Part shown: one piece after another, positions 11,070 to 25,997 of the stretch
How the letters are laid out: every line of letters starts with the position of its first letter
Numbering within the stretch: the stretch's first letter is position 1
Assembly (NCBI GenBank): GCA_021613535.1
Contig: CP075494.1
Span: forward strand, 8,866,001-8,930,000
From: Adineta vaga
Lineage: Eukaryota > Rotifera
Direction of reading: 5' to 3'
Length of the DNA: 64,000 nucleotides
Made by a program: the position numbers and the translations under genes
The notes under the pieces: generated by a model
Databases searched by the model: none
Seen by the model: only the letters and a program-made list of their open reading frames with translations
Told to the model about the DNA's origin: nothing

Positions 11070-14000
11070 TTAAACATCAGTTTGAAAAAATGAAGATGAT
11101 TCACTTGATTTCTCATCATCATCATACAGATCAGAATCACTTGTATGTTTAAAACGATCGATTGTTGGTGCTGTATTAAATGCAAAATTTCTACGTTGAT
11201 CATTCATATTATTAATTGGTTTAATAAATAATGTTGGTGTTGATGTTAATGGATTCTTCATACGTAAGTGTTCGACAGTATTTATACCGTTATTTATTGT
11301 TTTTGGTGCTATGAATATCAAAATTTATGATCTTTCAATGAATTTCATCCAATTAGTTGTACTTACTTCTAACGATCCTTGCATATACAGGTACATCAGA
11401 TAAGGAAATTGTCGATGTTACCATGTTAAGATGATTATGAGGAAATGAATGTTTATCATCTCGAGTTGATATCAAAGGTTTTGATAGAACTTGATCATTT
11501 TCTGAAGACATATTAGATGAATCGGTTAAATCAATATCATTCGATTCGATTAAATTTTCCGTTAAATCCGATAGAGTATTCATACGAATTCGATAATTAA
11601 TTTGACTATCTGAATTATGAATATTGAAATATTCTAATTTGAATATGAACAAAAGAAAAAAGTTGACTCAGAAATAAACCAATTCAAACTTACGTGTTGG
11701 TGAAGATGAAACTAAATTAAATAGTAAAGAATAAACATGAATATTATGAACTTAAAAGAAAAACTTACAATCGAATACATCGATCGGTTGTACATTATTT
11801 ATATGTTCTAAAAACAAGCATCAAAAGATCAAAAACATAGATATGAATTCATAATAATCAAACCATAATCAATAGAAGTATAATGATCATGATAATTCAT
11901 TTGTTCGATACTTGAATAATATTTCGAGTCCGTATTCTAAATAAGAAGAATAAATGTTCATGATTAATTTTTTCTGTTCGACTAGACTTACACGAATACC
12001 ATGTGCACATTCATTCGATAATCGACGAAGAATCTATTCAGATGAACAGAATATATTAAATTTTCTGAATCTAATTACTCATACTCTATTTGATGGAACG
12101 TTATCCATCGATGTCATTTGTTTTTTCTCTCCATCCAATTTGACTAATGTCTGGATCGGACTTTCAATTTGATCAATCCCTACAGACGATTTATGGATCA
12201 GCAAAGGTGATGAAACCGAAAGATTTCTTTGATTGAAATTCGCTTGTCGTTTCTTACAATAAATCATCATTATAATCAATAAAATACATACAATGATTAA
12301 AATTGTTAATGCAATATAGATTGATCTTCTCAAAACTATGGATAATGATACAAATGTTGGAATACATGTATAAGATTGATTGGAATTGGATGCAAATGGA
12401 AAACATTGTTCATCAAATTGACATGGATGACTTTCACATGGATGTAAATCGATTTGACATTGACGACCAATAAAACGTGTATTAGAACAATTACAAATAA
12501 AACTTAAGCCATAATTTGTACAAAGATTTCCATGATAACATGGATGATATGATGAACAAATATCATCATAATCGAAATATTCACGAATAACTTCTGCAAA
12601 TTGACAATTCGTTTTTGTTCCAATAAATTCAATTGAAGAATCCGAATTTGTTTCATTTTGAAATGAGATTATCTCATTATTTAATGTCAAATTTCCCATA
12701 CAACCATCGAAATCCGAACCCATTATTAATTGTGTGAAATTTAATGAATCAATCTTTTGAAATAAACTTATTTTCTTACTAAAAACATGATCAAGTCGAA
12801 GAAGATAGTAAGAATAATGTTGAGAATAATCAATAGAAAAATCAAAATCATGCCATTGACCATCATGAATTGACATTTGATTTAATTGCAAAAGATTCTT
12901 TCCATTCATTTCAAAATTTATATAACCATCAATGATTTGTATGTCAAACGAATGCAAATTAGCATTCATATAAGTTAATTTAAGCAATTTTCCTTGAATA
13001 GATTCTGTTCGAAAACTAAATGTTAGATTAAAATGATGCAAGAAATTTACTGTTAAATTCATTCGAATGAAAGCAAAACCATCGAAAGTTAACGTATTGA
13101 TAGAATCTAAATAGATAATTAAAGTAAAGATTCATTGGTATCAATCGAAAAGAGCAAACCTCGACATGTCGGTGAATTTATATTGATACATTCCAAGGAA
13201 TTTTCCATTGTTTCATATTCATAATTACATGAATCATCCATACATTGACATGTATATAATGTTGGACTATGCTCAATACATCTTTCCATAGTTAAACATG
13301 GATTTGATGAACATGGTGATGGTTTATCTTGTTTAAATTGACAATATTCTCCATAATAATTGTTTGCACACAGAATTGAATATTCCGTTGATATTTTGGT
13401 ATTAAACGTTGATAGGTATTCGAAATGAAATATTCATATTGATTATCTAATAAATGAATATGACTTGTACAAGGTGCATTGTTTTCACATGGATTTGTTT
13501 GACATTGATTGAGAAGAATCTTTTCAAAGATATTCGTCGAATTTTTTAAGATATTATAAAGAATCTTTCGATGAATATAACGAAAGGAAGTTAAACGTGA
13601 AATAGCAATGAGTAATTCAATATGATTGTCTTGAAAATCAAATGTATAGATATGAACACGATATAATTGTACATTGAGAATTTCAGCTAACTTTTGACGA
13701 ATGATTGGCAAATGATGACTAATAAATTGTTCAGAAGTTGTATTAGATTCGCGTTTAATTATTAATGAAATCGTTCGATTTAACATTTCATTATTGATTG
13801 ACCATAGATGAATATGAAGAGTTTGTGGTTGAATAATTGATGGAAAGAAGAGTTTGGTTTTATTCTGAAGAATAATATTAGGAATTGACTTCGATGGAAT
13901 GAATGCGATGAGTTGAAGTTCAAAAGTGATTAATGAAGTATGATTGAAAAGTTTGAAATAAAGTTCAGTTTGATTGCTCGATAATTGTTGAAGAAAAAAT

Positions 14001-17000
14001 GATTTATGTGGAAGAAGATTGAAGTAAATAGTTGAATATTGAGAATGATTTTCAATTAATAATTCTCCGAGTTTGATATTCGAAGAATTTTCATCAAGAT
14101 TGATATAACCATCGATTGTTTGAGAGAGTATTTTAGGATAATCGATTTGATGTTGATAATAAATCAAACGAAGATGTAAATCAGAGAAAAGTTTATCATT
14201 ATCTAAAACACGGATGATTAAATTATCTTCTTGATTGTGCGTAATCGATTTTTCAAGAATAACTTCAGTTGAATTCGACGATGAACGAAGAGTATACATT
14301 GATAAAGGATTGTTTAAGATTTCAAATGTTAATTTCGATTGATCTTTATCAATTGCTTCGATAATATAAAGAGTTGTGTGTATCAAAGGAGAATAGAGAT
14401 AAAAAAGTGTAGTGAAATTTTCAATTAAAAATTCAGGAGAATTATCGTTTATATTACGAATAAATATAGTAAAATTTAATATTGATAATAAGATTGACTA
14501 AAATATAAAACCATATTTTCATAAAGAATATATAAATGACTTTTTTTGTAAATTACCTGATTATCACGATCGTGTACTATTACCGTTAGATTATATTCAT
14601 GTGGATCGATTTCGTAATCGAATATTTTTCGACTAAGAATCGTTCCATTATCAGATATAATCTCGAAATAATCCATTGAATTATTTAACTGATATATAAA
14701 ATCTTTCGAATATCTTCCGATTACACATATATTTGTTCCATAGGGTTGATTTTCATCAAGAAAACATCGTTGAATATTATCGAATCGATAATAAATATAA
14801 TCATCATTAATAATTGTAAGAAAAACATTTCGTTGATCAGTTAAATTTACTTCATCTTCGAATGCTTCAATTGTGAATGTTAAATTTGTTATAGTTAATG
14901 GAAGAAATTCATTCAAATAGATCTTTGCCGTCTGTTTTTCAATTGAAAATATCGAAGATGAATTGATTAAACGATACGTTATACGACCATTATTCATAGG
15001 ATCGAGACTTGTTGCATTTATTTGAGCAAGCATTGTACCTGGTCGAATGGATCTGTTGATTTTTAATTGATAAATATCTTCTGGAAAGAAAGGACCATGA
15101 TCATTGAGATCATTGATATTGATAATTAATGTATCAATAAGATTCTTTTGAGTAAAATCATTCAAAGCAATAATTTCATACTGAAGTTTTTCACCATGAA
15201 TTTCACGATCGAGTTTAGTTAATAGAACAATTGAACCAGTCATTATATCAATTGAAATCTCTGTTGTTGAGTTTTTAAGATAGAATTTATATTGAAAAAA
15301 ACTTAAATGATCAAGATCAATTAGTTGAATGCGACCGATGTAGAAAGGAATATGATTATTTTCTGGAATATTATGAACTAAAGAGTTTTTATGGAAAGTT
15401 ATTGGATTATCTAGAATATTGTTTAATTTAATTATTAATAATAGTGAACAATTCAATTGATTTGGTTGAAGAAATATCGAAAATTGATACGAAGTTTTTT
15501 CTTCATAATCTAGTCGAGATTTGATTGTTAATAAACCAGTCGTAGAATTCAAGTGAAAACTTCGAGAATCATTATTCATATGATCCAATGACATATTAAT
15601 TGATAGAGAATTATTATTGATTATAGATAAAACATTTTTAATATTTCCAATAATTGTATTCAAAGGTGCTTCTTCAACAATCATCCATTCAATTGGCATC
15701 TAATCGAAAAGGAAGAATAAAGACTTAAACTAAAGAAGTGTTGAACAAAAAAGAAACAAACTCACAGATGGACAAATAAAATTTGACCATTTTGGTGTTC
15801 GTACTATTGAAATATTCGTACGACAATAAGATAATAAATATGAAGATGTAAGAATGATTAATTCAAAATATTCTTCTGCCGTTTGATTAAGCAACGATGA
15901 AACTAAATATAATTGACCGAATGAATTAATAGAAAACATTCCATATTTATCTCCAGATAAGATGTAATAATGATTCGTATTATTCTTCTTGAAATGAATA
16001 TCTCGAATGATAGTTCCTGATAAACTTTGATCCGATATTGAGATAGATATATTTGAACATAATGGAATCTTCGTTGGTATTTCAAAGTCTTTTCTTCGTT
16101 TAAAGATGATATGAATAACAGCTGTATCATTTAGAAAAGTTTTTTCATCAATTGCATAAACAAATAATTGAATATGAACAATATTCTTTAGTTTATTTGA
16201 AGTATATTTAAATGAAATGATTCCAGTTGTTTGATTGATTAATAAACCAAAGGAATTCGTTTGTAATTTATATCGAATTGTATTCGAACTTTCCGCAAAT
16301 ACTTGAATATTTTTTGTATAAAAATAATAGACATTCGATGAAAATATTGGTTTTATATCAGATGGAAGAAATGAAATTTTCATTTGACTTATTGAAATCA
16401 TTTTCTCATCGATAAATTCTAATTCAAAAAAACATAAATTGGATAAGATAGGTTGAGTATTAAAATATAATTGATTTTGATTGAGATAAAAATTCTCCGT
16501 ACAATTATTGATTGTTAATGGTGTTGAAAGGATTTTCATTGAAAAATTTCTTCGAGAAAATGTTTCTATTAGATAATTTGGTTTTAAAGTTGAAGTTTCA
16601 AATTGATATTCATAAGATTTTCTATTCAATAGAATATTTTTGTCAATAAAAATGATCTGAATCGTTGTTTGACATGTAAAATTTTTCCAATAACCATTTA
16701 TATCAAATTGATAGATTTTCGATGGATGTAAATATTGTTTTAGAATTAATTTATTTTGATTAATTTCTAGAAGATTTGTCGGATGATCAATTTCGAATCG
16801 ACCTGATGATAATGTTTGATGGAATAGATCAACAAGATGAAAATGAAAGATTTCCGAAGGAATCTTAATCGGTGGAATCAATGGTATGGAATAAAGATAG
16901 GAGGTAAATTTCGGTTGAATAGGAGAGAAAAGTTTGATTTTTGTATAAACAATTTGTTGAGCACGATCAATCGCTGATGCATAGAATTCGATAGTTTGTG

Positions 17001-20000
17001 AGAAAAATGTTTTATTACTTGTAATTAAACCAGAATATTGATTGATTTGAATTCCATCGGGTTCAAGATATAATTGATAGATGATTTGATCATTTGGATC
17101 AGAATCATAAGCGAATATTTGTCCAAGAATTTTATTATATGGAAATGAATATTCTTCGGCGGAAAATTTGGGAGCAGTTTTTGAAAAGTTATTTATGATT
17201 ATTGGAAGATACTTTGTAGTACGATGCCAACCATCACTAACACCGATCTTTAAATTGATCATTGTTTGATCTATCGAAGTATTCAAAGTGATAATACCAG
17301 TTTTATGATTGATAGAAAAGAATTTTTGTTGATTTTCATCAAGTAAATAATAAATTAGATGTTCATTATCGAATAAATCTAAATCGTGAGCAAATAGTTT
17401 CGTGACAAAAATATCATCAGATGAAATAGTTAGATTTGAAGGAAGATTTAGAAAGATTGGAGGATGATTATTATAATCGAGGACGGTTAATTTAATAATT
17501 AAGATTTGATTGAATGGAGATATATGCATTTTAAAAGAATAGAATGATTTAGATAAATGATTGAGAAGAATAACTTGTCCAGTATTTGAATTGATTTCGA
17601 ATAGAGTAGAATCGTAATCAAGTAGAGAATAGTGAAGGTTTTCTATGTGAGATAAATTCGGTTGAAATATAATTGAACCTGGTGGAAGAATTTCTGGCAG
17701 TGTTTGATGATAAATAGAAGAAGAGAATGTTCGCATTTCTGGATGACAAGTATAAATCGTTACGTTTGTTGTTGCTTGTTGTTGATAGATTAAATCACGA
17801 ACAATAATTTGTAATTGGCTTGTTGTTTGATTGTAGAATTCATTCGGAATATATTGAACAGTTCCATTATCAGGATTGATGTAGAAATGCTTCGTTGGAG
17901 ACAGCAAATGATAGACAAGATGGCTTCGATTTTGATAATACGGTTGAGCAGATATTTGACCAAGAAAAGTTGGTTGATTGAGATTATTGGGAAAATGAAG
18001 AGAAAATGTATATGATCTTTGAAAGAATATAGGAGAGATGATATCGTTGTTGATCAAAGAACTCGTATGAAGTTTTATCTTGTTTTGAAACTATTTAAAA
18101 TTATATTTGATAGTTATTGATTAAACTGAAATTGAACTATACCTGTTTAATACCTCCAAATCTTTCTATTTCCAAATCATCATTTTTTTGAACAATTACA
18201 GAAGTTCTTGTCAAAGATTTATTCAATTCAAGCAAACAACGTGAATTTTCCACTTCAATTAATAGTATTAAATCATCTGCAACAATTGAATATTGATCTT
18301 GATAACGTAATAAACCATATGCATGATCAAGATGAAATAAATCATTGTGATTTAAAAGATAAAAGGATTGTTTTGCTTTTGTATTCAAAACTTCAATAAA
18401 TCCAATTAAATCATTTGTTATTGTTGAATGTATTCGATTCAATGAACATTGTAGTATTTCTTTTGATAGAATATTTATTTGAATTTGAATTGTTCCGATG
18501 AGAAAATCGAAGAAATTTTCTTTAGTTGAAATAAGAGAAGCATTCTTGATGAATAATCTTTTGTTTCGATCAATAGAAAACATGGAAGCTATTTTTTTAT
18601 CAAAGATTTTCAGATTAGAATCAATTTCATTTAGATAACCTATTGTATAATTACTGACAAATGGTTTCAATAATTTGAATGTATATGTCGATTCTTGATA
18701 TGAATGAATAAAAATAGTTAAACGTGTAAATGCAAGTAATGTTTGATATTTTGCTCGTAAAAGAAAAGAATATTGTTTTGAAAAGTAACGACGAGGAATA
18801 TAATTGATATATCCAGTATATTGATCGAAATGAAATGGATTTGAATCAGTTTGGTCGAGAAATTCATAGATAATATCAAATGGATTAGAATAATTCTCTC
18901 GATTTTTGATTGTTATACGAAGTGGTTCGTTGTTATTATAGACAATTAATGTATGATTAATGTAACCGTAGTAAAATTCTTTTTCAAATATGAAATCAAT
19001 TGATTTCTTAGAAGATTGTTGATTCAAAGTAATGGAACATACAGCAACATTTGTAGGTGTAAATGGATCAAATCCAAGAATGGTTAGAGAATTGTATGGA
19101 TCATATTGTTGACCTGTAAATGGATCAATACTACTTCTTGGTATTGATTTGTAAGTATAAAGATAAGGAGAATGATGTATATGAAGTGGACAAGTAAATT
19201 GAATATTAATGTTAGAAATTAATAATGTTACTGTACAAGTAATAGGTTCTTTTTGTAATGTATCGATGATGGTTAGTTGTAAAGGATAAATGTATGAACG
19301 AGCACGAGATTCATCAAGAAGAACCAAAGATTGATTTAATGGATCGATTGAAAATAAACCTAGTGGATCACCTTAAAAAGAGAAGCATTGTAAATAAAAA
19401 TTTCTTTCTATGAATAAATATTGGGATTGTACAAAAGATATGAGTAGCCTCATTGATATTCACATGTTTCTAGAATATTACTAATCAGCTAGCCATCTTA
19501 CCTTCGATAATTTGTGCATCTGATCTGATTCTTTTTGCATAATTCTTATTATTAACTAATTCCAAATCAAGTAAATACTTCTTTTGATTTCTGATCAATG
19601 ATGTTTCGAATATAACTAAATAATTGTCATGACTAAATCGATAGAAATGATTTCCTTGATATTTCAGTCTTTCTTTATCAAGAATATTAATATGAAAGCG
19701 TGTAAAAGTTAGATAAGATATAGATGAACAATGATAAACAATTGATAATAAATGTTGTTCACTTATGGAATTTTCTAATGATTGAATAATAATTATTGAA
19801 CCTGATAATGGATGAATACGAAAGAAATCTTTGGATTTAATTTTTTCGACTGAATGAATTTTATATGTACAATTTTCAAATGGATTTTCGATAGTTAAAC
19901 GTGCGATTTCAATCCCAATTGGCAGATTTTTCGAGACTGAACTGTAGTAATCCGTTTGAGAGAAATGAATTTGTGGAAGTTGAATATTTTGAATAGAAAT

Positions 20001-23000
20001 AACAATCTGAAATACAAGAATATCAAGTAAATAATAAACCAAATTAGAAAAGATGATTTACTTTGATGGTATTCCAATGAATCCAATCGTTTGTTACATT
20101 GATATGCAATTCAATTATTGTTGTTTTATTAATTAATTCAATTAATGGACGAGTTAAAATCAATTCACCTGTTTCGAAATCGACATGAAAATAACGTGTA
20201 TGATCAATATGACTGATCAATATAAACCATTGGGTATGAGTAGTATTCATTCCAAGATGTAAGATTGTTGAACCAACTTTTATTGTTGTTAATAATACTA
20301 TTTGAATTGTTGATTGATTCATTGGTAATAAGATTGTTTTAATGGTTCTTATTGGTCGAATTCGAATTTTTACAGGTAGAATAACTCGTGATGAAACAAT
20401 ACGCCATTTTCGACGATCAGATTGTTCATCCAGTTCGTTTTCTTCTAGTCCGATATCATCGTAATGTGCAACAGTAAACGCTTCAATCTATTCAACAACA
20501 GGAACAACAACAAAGGTTATATATCATTTTTTATGATTACTTACATTGAATTGATAAGTTGTATAGGGATATAATGGTTGTTTAGTAGCAATGTAACCAG
20601 TTTGACGATTAATTATAAAATATTGATTAAGATCAGTGATTCGATAACGAACTTCAAGATTTTTCTCATAACTATCGTTCTCTAATAGAGCAATGATTTG
20701 AAATAATCGTTGTCGTATTCGTGTCGAACTCGATGAAATATCTACTAAATCGATATTATAGATGGGAGAATGTATAAATTTTGGTGTTAATTGTTTACGT
20801 TGAATAAGATCTACTTTCAAATAACAATCAACGGATAATTGATGTTGAGAATCTAACGCATGTATTGTTAAAAGATAATTTGATTTTGATAAACGAATAG
20901 TCTGATGTGGCCATAATAGTTGTATGAAACCTGTTTGTTTATCGATAGCAAAGATTTTTTCATTAGTAGTATCGTTCAGTAAAGAATATTGTAGATGAAT
21001 ATTATCATAGAATGTTATTGCTTGAATATTGATAAAGGGATATTGAATTGAATAATCATAAAGTTTAATTTGTTGATAATTATCTACACATTGTGGTAAA
21101 TAGAAATTTTCTTCGTTAATCGATATGTAAACACGAATAAATGAATGTGGTGGATGAGCATAGTAACGTGTTAGACGTATTGATAACCAATAGGATAAAT
21201 TAGTTGTATCGGGAAGAGATTGAACAAGATGAATAGAACCTAAAAGTTTAAAAGTGAAAAAGCAAGTTATATTTATGGTATAGTAGTACTGAATGAAAAC
21301 AAACGTTCAAACATACCTTGTTGATCGATAGTAAATAGTACAATAGTTTCTTCACGAATAATTTCAATAAAATCGATCGATGTTTTATCCAATTGTAATC
21401 GTTGATAGATATTCGTCACAATTGTTCCAACAGGTGTTGATTGATTGATAACTACACTATACGCTGGTGTAGATACAAGTATTGGTTCTTGTACTGAAAT
21501 GAAACGTTTTATACGAATAGAAATCCATGTTTGATTTCTGTGAATACCATCGAATACTCTCACTGTTATGTTAAATATTTGATCAGTAAATCGATGGAGA
21601 TCAAATTTTAATTGTAGATAACCAGTAGATTGATTGATTTTAATCCATGGATTGGAATCAATTGAATATATCAATTTAGTAGATAAATCTGCATCTGATG
21701 CAAACACTTGTCCAATAATTGTTTCGCGTGGTAAATCAGAGAAAACATCAAAAGTATAATTTGTTAATGAAAATTGTGGAATATTATCGTTAACATCCAT
21801 TATAGTTACATGTAATGTCATACAAATCGATTGAAATTGTATTTGTTGACCTTGATCAGAAGCGAGAATATAGAGAAGAAGAAATGGTATTTGTTCACGA
21901 TCAATCGGTTGAATAGAATTGATTTGTCCCGTAGACGAATCTATCGTAAAATATTGATTGTAATTCAGTAAGGAATATGTGATTGTACCATTTTCATTTT
22001 GATCAGGATCATATCCATGAACATGAAAGATGTTGAACTGAATTTGATTTTCATTCAAGTAAATATGATTATGAAATGAATGACATCTAGGAACATTATC
22101 ATTTACATCGTTGATGTAGATAGTAAAGATCATTTTTTGATAGAATTTCTTTGAATATTGAAAATGAAATGAAGTATTCTTATTTTGAATTGTATAGAAC
22201 TCTTGTAATTTAATTGCATAAGTAGATTTTAATCGTAATTCGACATCGAAATGATATTCCATTTGTTTTTCACGATCGAGAGAATGAATTAATTTTATTG
22301 TTTTTTCATTCGAATCTATAGTAAATGGTACTGATGTATCATTAATTATATAGGAAAAGAGATTCTCTTTTTCATCATTAATAAACAAAGGAAAAGAATC
22401 AATTGTAATTGGTAGATAATCAATAATCGTATTGATTTGCATATCTTCAGAAAGATAATATGTCTTTGAATGTTGTTTAAAACCAATATGAAGATCAATT
22501 GTTTCAAATTTCGAAGAATATACACTAAATCAAACTAGTCGTTGTTTTGCTATGAATAAAAATATCATTGTACTCACCTTCTGTCTAGTATTGTGAGTGA
22601 ATATTGTATTGATTGATTGTTCGATATTGTTTGTAAATCGTGATGAAAGAATTCTAATGAAAAATGAATTCTTGATTCTAAACTTCTTGGTTGTCCCCAA
22701 TCGAATGCAATGATTTGTAAATCATAAATTTTTTGTTCAAGAAAATAATCTTCTTTTCGGAAATCGACTAAACCTGTATTTGAATCAATTTCAAGCGGAC
22801 AATCATTCAAACAATTCCATAAACGATATGAAATTCGACCATTTGTTTCTTTATTTTCATCATGATCATATGCTTGAAATTGATATGGCAATTGAACGAA
22901 TTCATTTAATGTATGATTAGAAAATTCCGGTGGATATTTATTGATTTCTTCAGTATAAATCTCAATTCTTGTTTTAACAAAATATAACTCAGTAAATAAA

Positions 23001-24351
23001 TTAATTTCGGCTTGAATTTCAACAAGATATCGATCATATTTTAATGGTAAAGCAAGACGTAATACTCCGGTTGTTTGTTCTAGATAAAATTGTTGTTGAT
23101 TAGTTAAGAGTTTATATTTAATAGGAAAGATTTCATTTGATTGTAATTGAATATGAGTAATATATGAATGAATAGGTAGATCTTCTTCTAGAACAATCGA
23201 TGGAATTGATTTGAAATAAAATTGAGATATATTTTGTTGAATGGATGGAGTTAGTTGATGTGAAATATATTGACATTCCGTACGATTAAAAAAGCAGAGA
23301 AGTAAATGAAGGTCATATTGTTGAAAAGTGATATTATTCAAATAGATTTCATTTTGATGAAAGAATAGATTGATTGAATTGCTCGACGAATTCTTGAGAA
23401 TAAATATTTCAAATGTTGAAAGTTCAGGAATGATCTCAATTGTTATAATCGGTTGATGAATATTCATTAAATTCCAATTTGTTGTTTGAATAACAGAAAT
23501 CTGATATGATGAAACCATCTCTTTGAATTGAATTGTTTCATTAAAAATTGTTATGATTTCATGAGAAATATTTCTTGCAGGAAAAGTTAATTTTACATGT
23601 GCTTTCGTTTTCATATCATGATCGATGAGATATTTTCGATGACGATCATAGGCATAAATATCAAATTCATATATTGATTGTAAATTATCAATAGATATCA
23701 AATACAATTCACCAGTTAATGGATGAAGTGAAAATACATGATGAAATGATGATAATTCATAGAGTATTTGACCATGTTGAATTTCATCAGCATCACTAGC
23801 ATGAAAATGAATGAGAGATTGATGAACTGTTAAAGGTTCAGTAAAACTTTTTGAGTACATATCAAGATCAAAAACAGCATCATTGTCATTTGAATCAGCA
23901 ACATGAAGATTAATCTAAGGATAGATAAAAATATATTTCTCTAAGAAGAAAAAAAATGAAAATATCTTACTGTTGCTTGTTCGGTATAACTCCTTTGAAT
24001 GGTACTAATTTTTGCTTGAATATGAAGAATATAAATATCTTGATATTCTCGATTGATTTCTAATGATCGTGTGATATTAAGAATAAAAAAATAGAAATCT
24101 CCGATATATTTTGTATGAACAGAAAATAAATTGAAATGATTATTATCGATCAATTCATAATCGATAGATTTGATATTTGAAGTATGAGATATACCAATTG
24201 GAATTTGATTAGGATAGAGTAATAATGAATTGGAAAGAATGTTTTCTTGACACCAGAGATCATAAATTGATTGTGTAAAGTATATATTCTTTTGTTCAGT
24301 AATTCGACTGAGTAAAATAAAACCAAGTATACAAAGAGATAATAAAGACAT
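11070..24351 (-). CDS. FAT-like giant cadherin (one apparent frameshift)
   Basis: Seventeen exons: 24351-23971, 23914-22578, 22524-21317, 21239-20545, 20487-20062, 20006-19502, 19371-18143, 18090-15766, 15699-14557, 14497-13160, 13106-12085, 12033-11992, 11936-11864, 11807-11769, 11711-11694, 11633-11367, 11308-11070, about 4,095 residues. Order: signal peptide (M-S-L-L-S-L-C-I-L-G; a longer start at 24489 is possible), a long series of cadherin repeats (clear D-V-N-D-N and L-D-R-E in the first third, much weaker later), two EGF-like units, a laminin-G domain opening exon 11 with D-G-C-M-G-N-L, one complete and one partial EGF, a TM helix near 12250-12310 and a cytoplasmic tail spread over small exons ending in Q-T-D-V, a class I PDZ ligand. 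LamG plus EGF plus TM places it with FAT rather than Dachsous. FAT cadherins act in planar polarity and adhesion. Exon 10 needs one missing base near 13376-13436 to read through its EGF. Confidence 0.88.
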
Positions 24352-25997
24352 GGAAAAAGAAGAAGAAACACTTGAAATCTGAAATAGATTAACAAAATGA
24401 TAATCATCCATCGATTGACTCTGTAATAGACTTTTAACATGTCTATAGTTTAGGACACTATATGAATAGACAAATATAAACATATTCATAATGATAGATG
24501 AGTGACGAAAGGATCATCAATGATGATGTCTAAACAATCTAATTGACTAAATGTTGAACAATTCGATTTGTATAGTAATAAATAGAATACAGTATTTTCC
24601 ATTGTTTACTATCTGCTTAATGATATTATTAAGTTATGTGGAGAGTATCTTTCGAATTTTGTTTTTACTTACTCGATCGTTTAGTTTTCTGTTTCGTCTT
24701 TGAAAGAAAGAATAAAGATAGTCGATAGAGAAATCAATTTTTTGTTATAAAGAATGGCAATGTATGTATGTATGATGTAATGATAATATTAACTATTGCG
24801 AATATTTAGGAAGTATAGTTTATAATCCATACGACATCCGATTGCTTTTGTAACTTCATTTTAAGTTATGTCTATTTCATCAAGGCTATTTCTAGTATTC
24901 GCTTATGATTTGATTACATCAGATGTAGAATTATCAATAGAAAGAAAGAGAAGAATGGATGAACAAAAGTAGTTATTTTTTTTCTGTTGAATGTGTGAAG
25001 ATAATCTTTTGTAAAACATTATCACTAACTTGTAAAAAGTAAGTGATCACCATAGTCATTGTCACAGCAGGAATCGTATGACTAAACATGAATACGAATA
25101 TGTTTAGGTAATATGATAACAGGTTGAATGTGAACACTTCGATTAGAAATAAGTGATTGCAAGTGATGGTTGATGAACAATGATTATAAATCATTGCAGA
25201 TGTTAAGAATAAGGTAATAGATTCATAGAGTCGATGGAAGCAACAAGCAAGTTATGCGATGAATATAACTAATTGAATGATGAAAATGAAGATGATTTGT
25301 ACATCACCAATCAATTAGTAGAAGAAGAAATGAAAAAAAATCGAGAAGAAATAGTTTTAGTTCATTGTTTATTTATTTGAATGAAGAAAATTGAATTTTT
25401 GCATTAGAGAATGCCAAGTGATACTTGCAGCAATTCTGTACACACTTATCAGTTAATGAAGAAGGTCATTGGATTATTTAACGATAAGAAGAAGAAGAGT
25501 ACTATTGGTGTCACATACTGTTCTCTCTCGCGTCCTTTTTTCTCTTTTCGTTCGATCAGATGCTTTAGGGTCAAACATTCAATCAAGTTGATTGAGTGAT
25601 CTGAAGGAGAAGAACAGAAGAGAACAGAGCGAGAAGTTCATTAAAGTATAAACAAACGGGAAAAGACTTTAGCATTTCTTTATTAAACAGCTGTATTATC
25701 GATTGACCTGGAAATCGAGATAAAAAATGATATGGCGTCATTCAAAAATTGTTATTATCAAGTATTATTCTAACAAAGAAGAAAAAAAAACATGTTTAAA
25801 GGGTGTTTTTTTAAAGTATAGGATTGAGTATCATGAAAGGATGATGACTTAACATGCCTTTTAGTAATAAAGAAAGGTTCAATAAATAAAAAATCTATCT
25901 ATCATTTTCTTTGAATCATCTTTAAATTCGTTTGTTTTTGTATTTATGTACATATTTATTGAATGATTAAGAATCAAAAAGTATATAAATCTGTTTT
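24352..25997. other. Intergenic region upstream of FAT-like gene
   Basis: About 1.6 kb between the FAT-like 5' end and the 3' end of the first receptor, both on the minus strand. A frame extends the FAT-like start to 24489. Otherwise only A/T-rich sequence; nothing recognisable. Confidence 0.55.

Noticed and set aside
13452-13475. 24-nt GT...AG stretch near the FAT-like frameshift
   Set aside because: Too short to splice and a multiple of three, so it cannot fix the frame.
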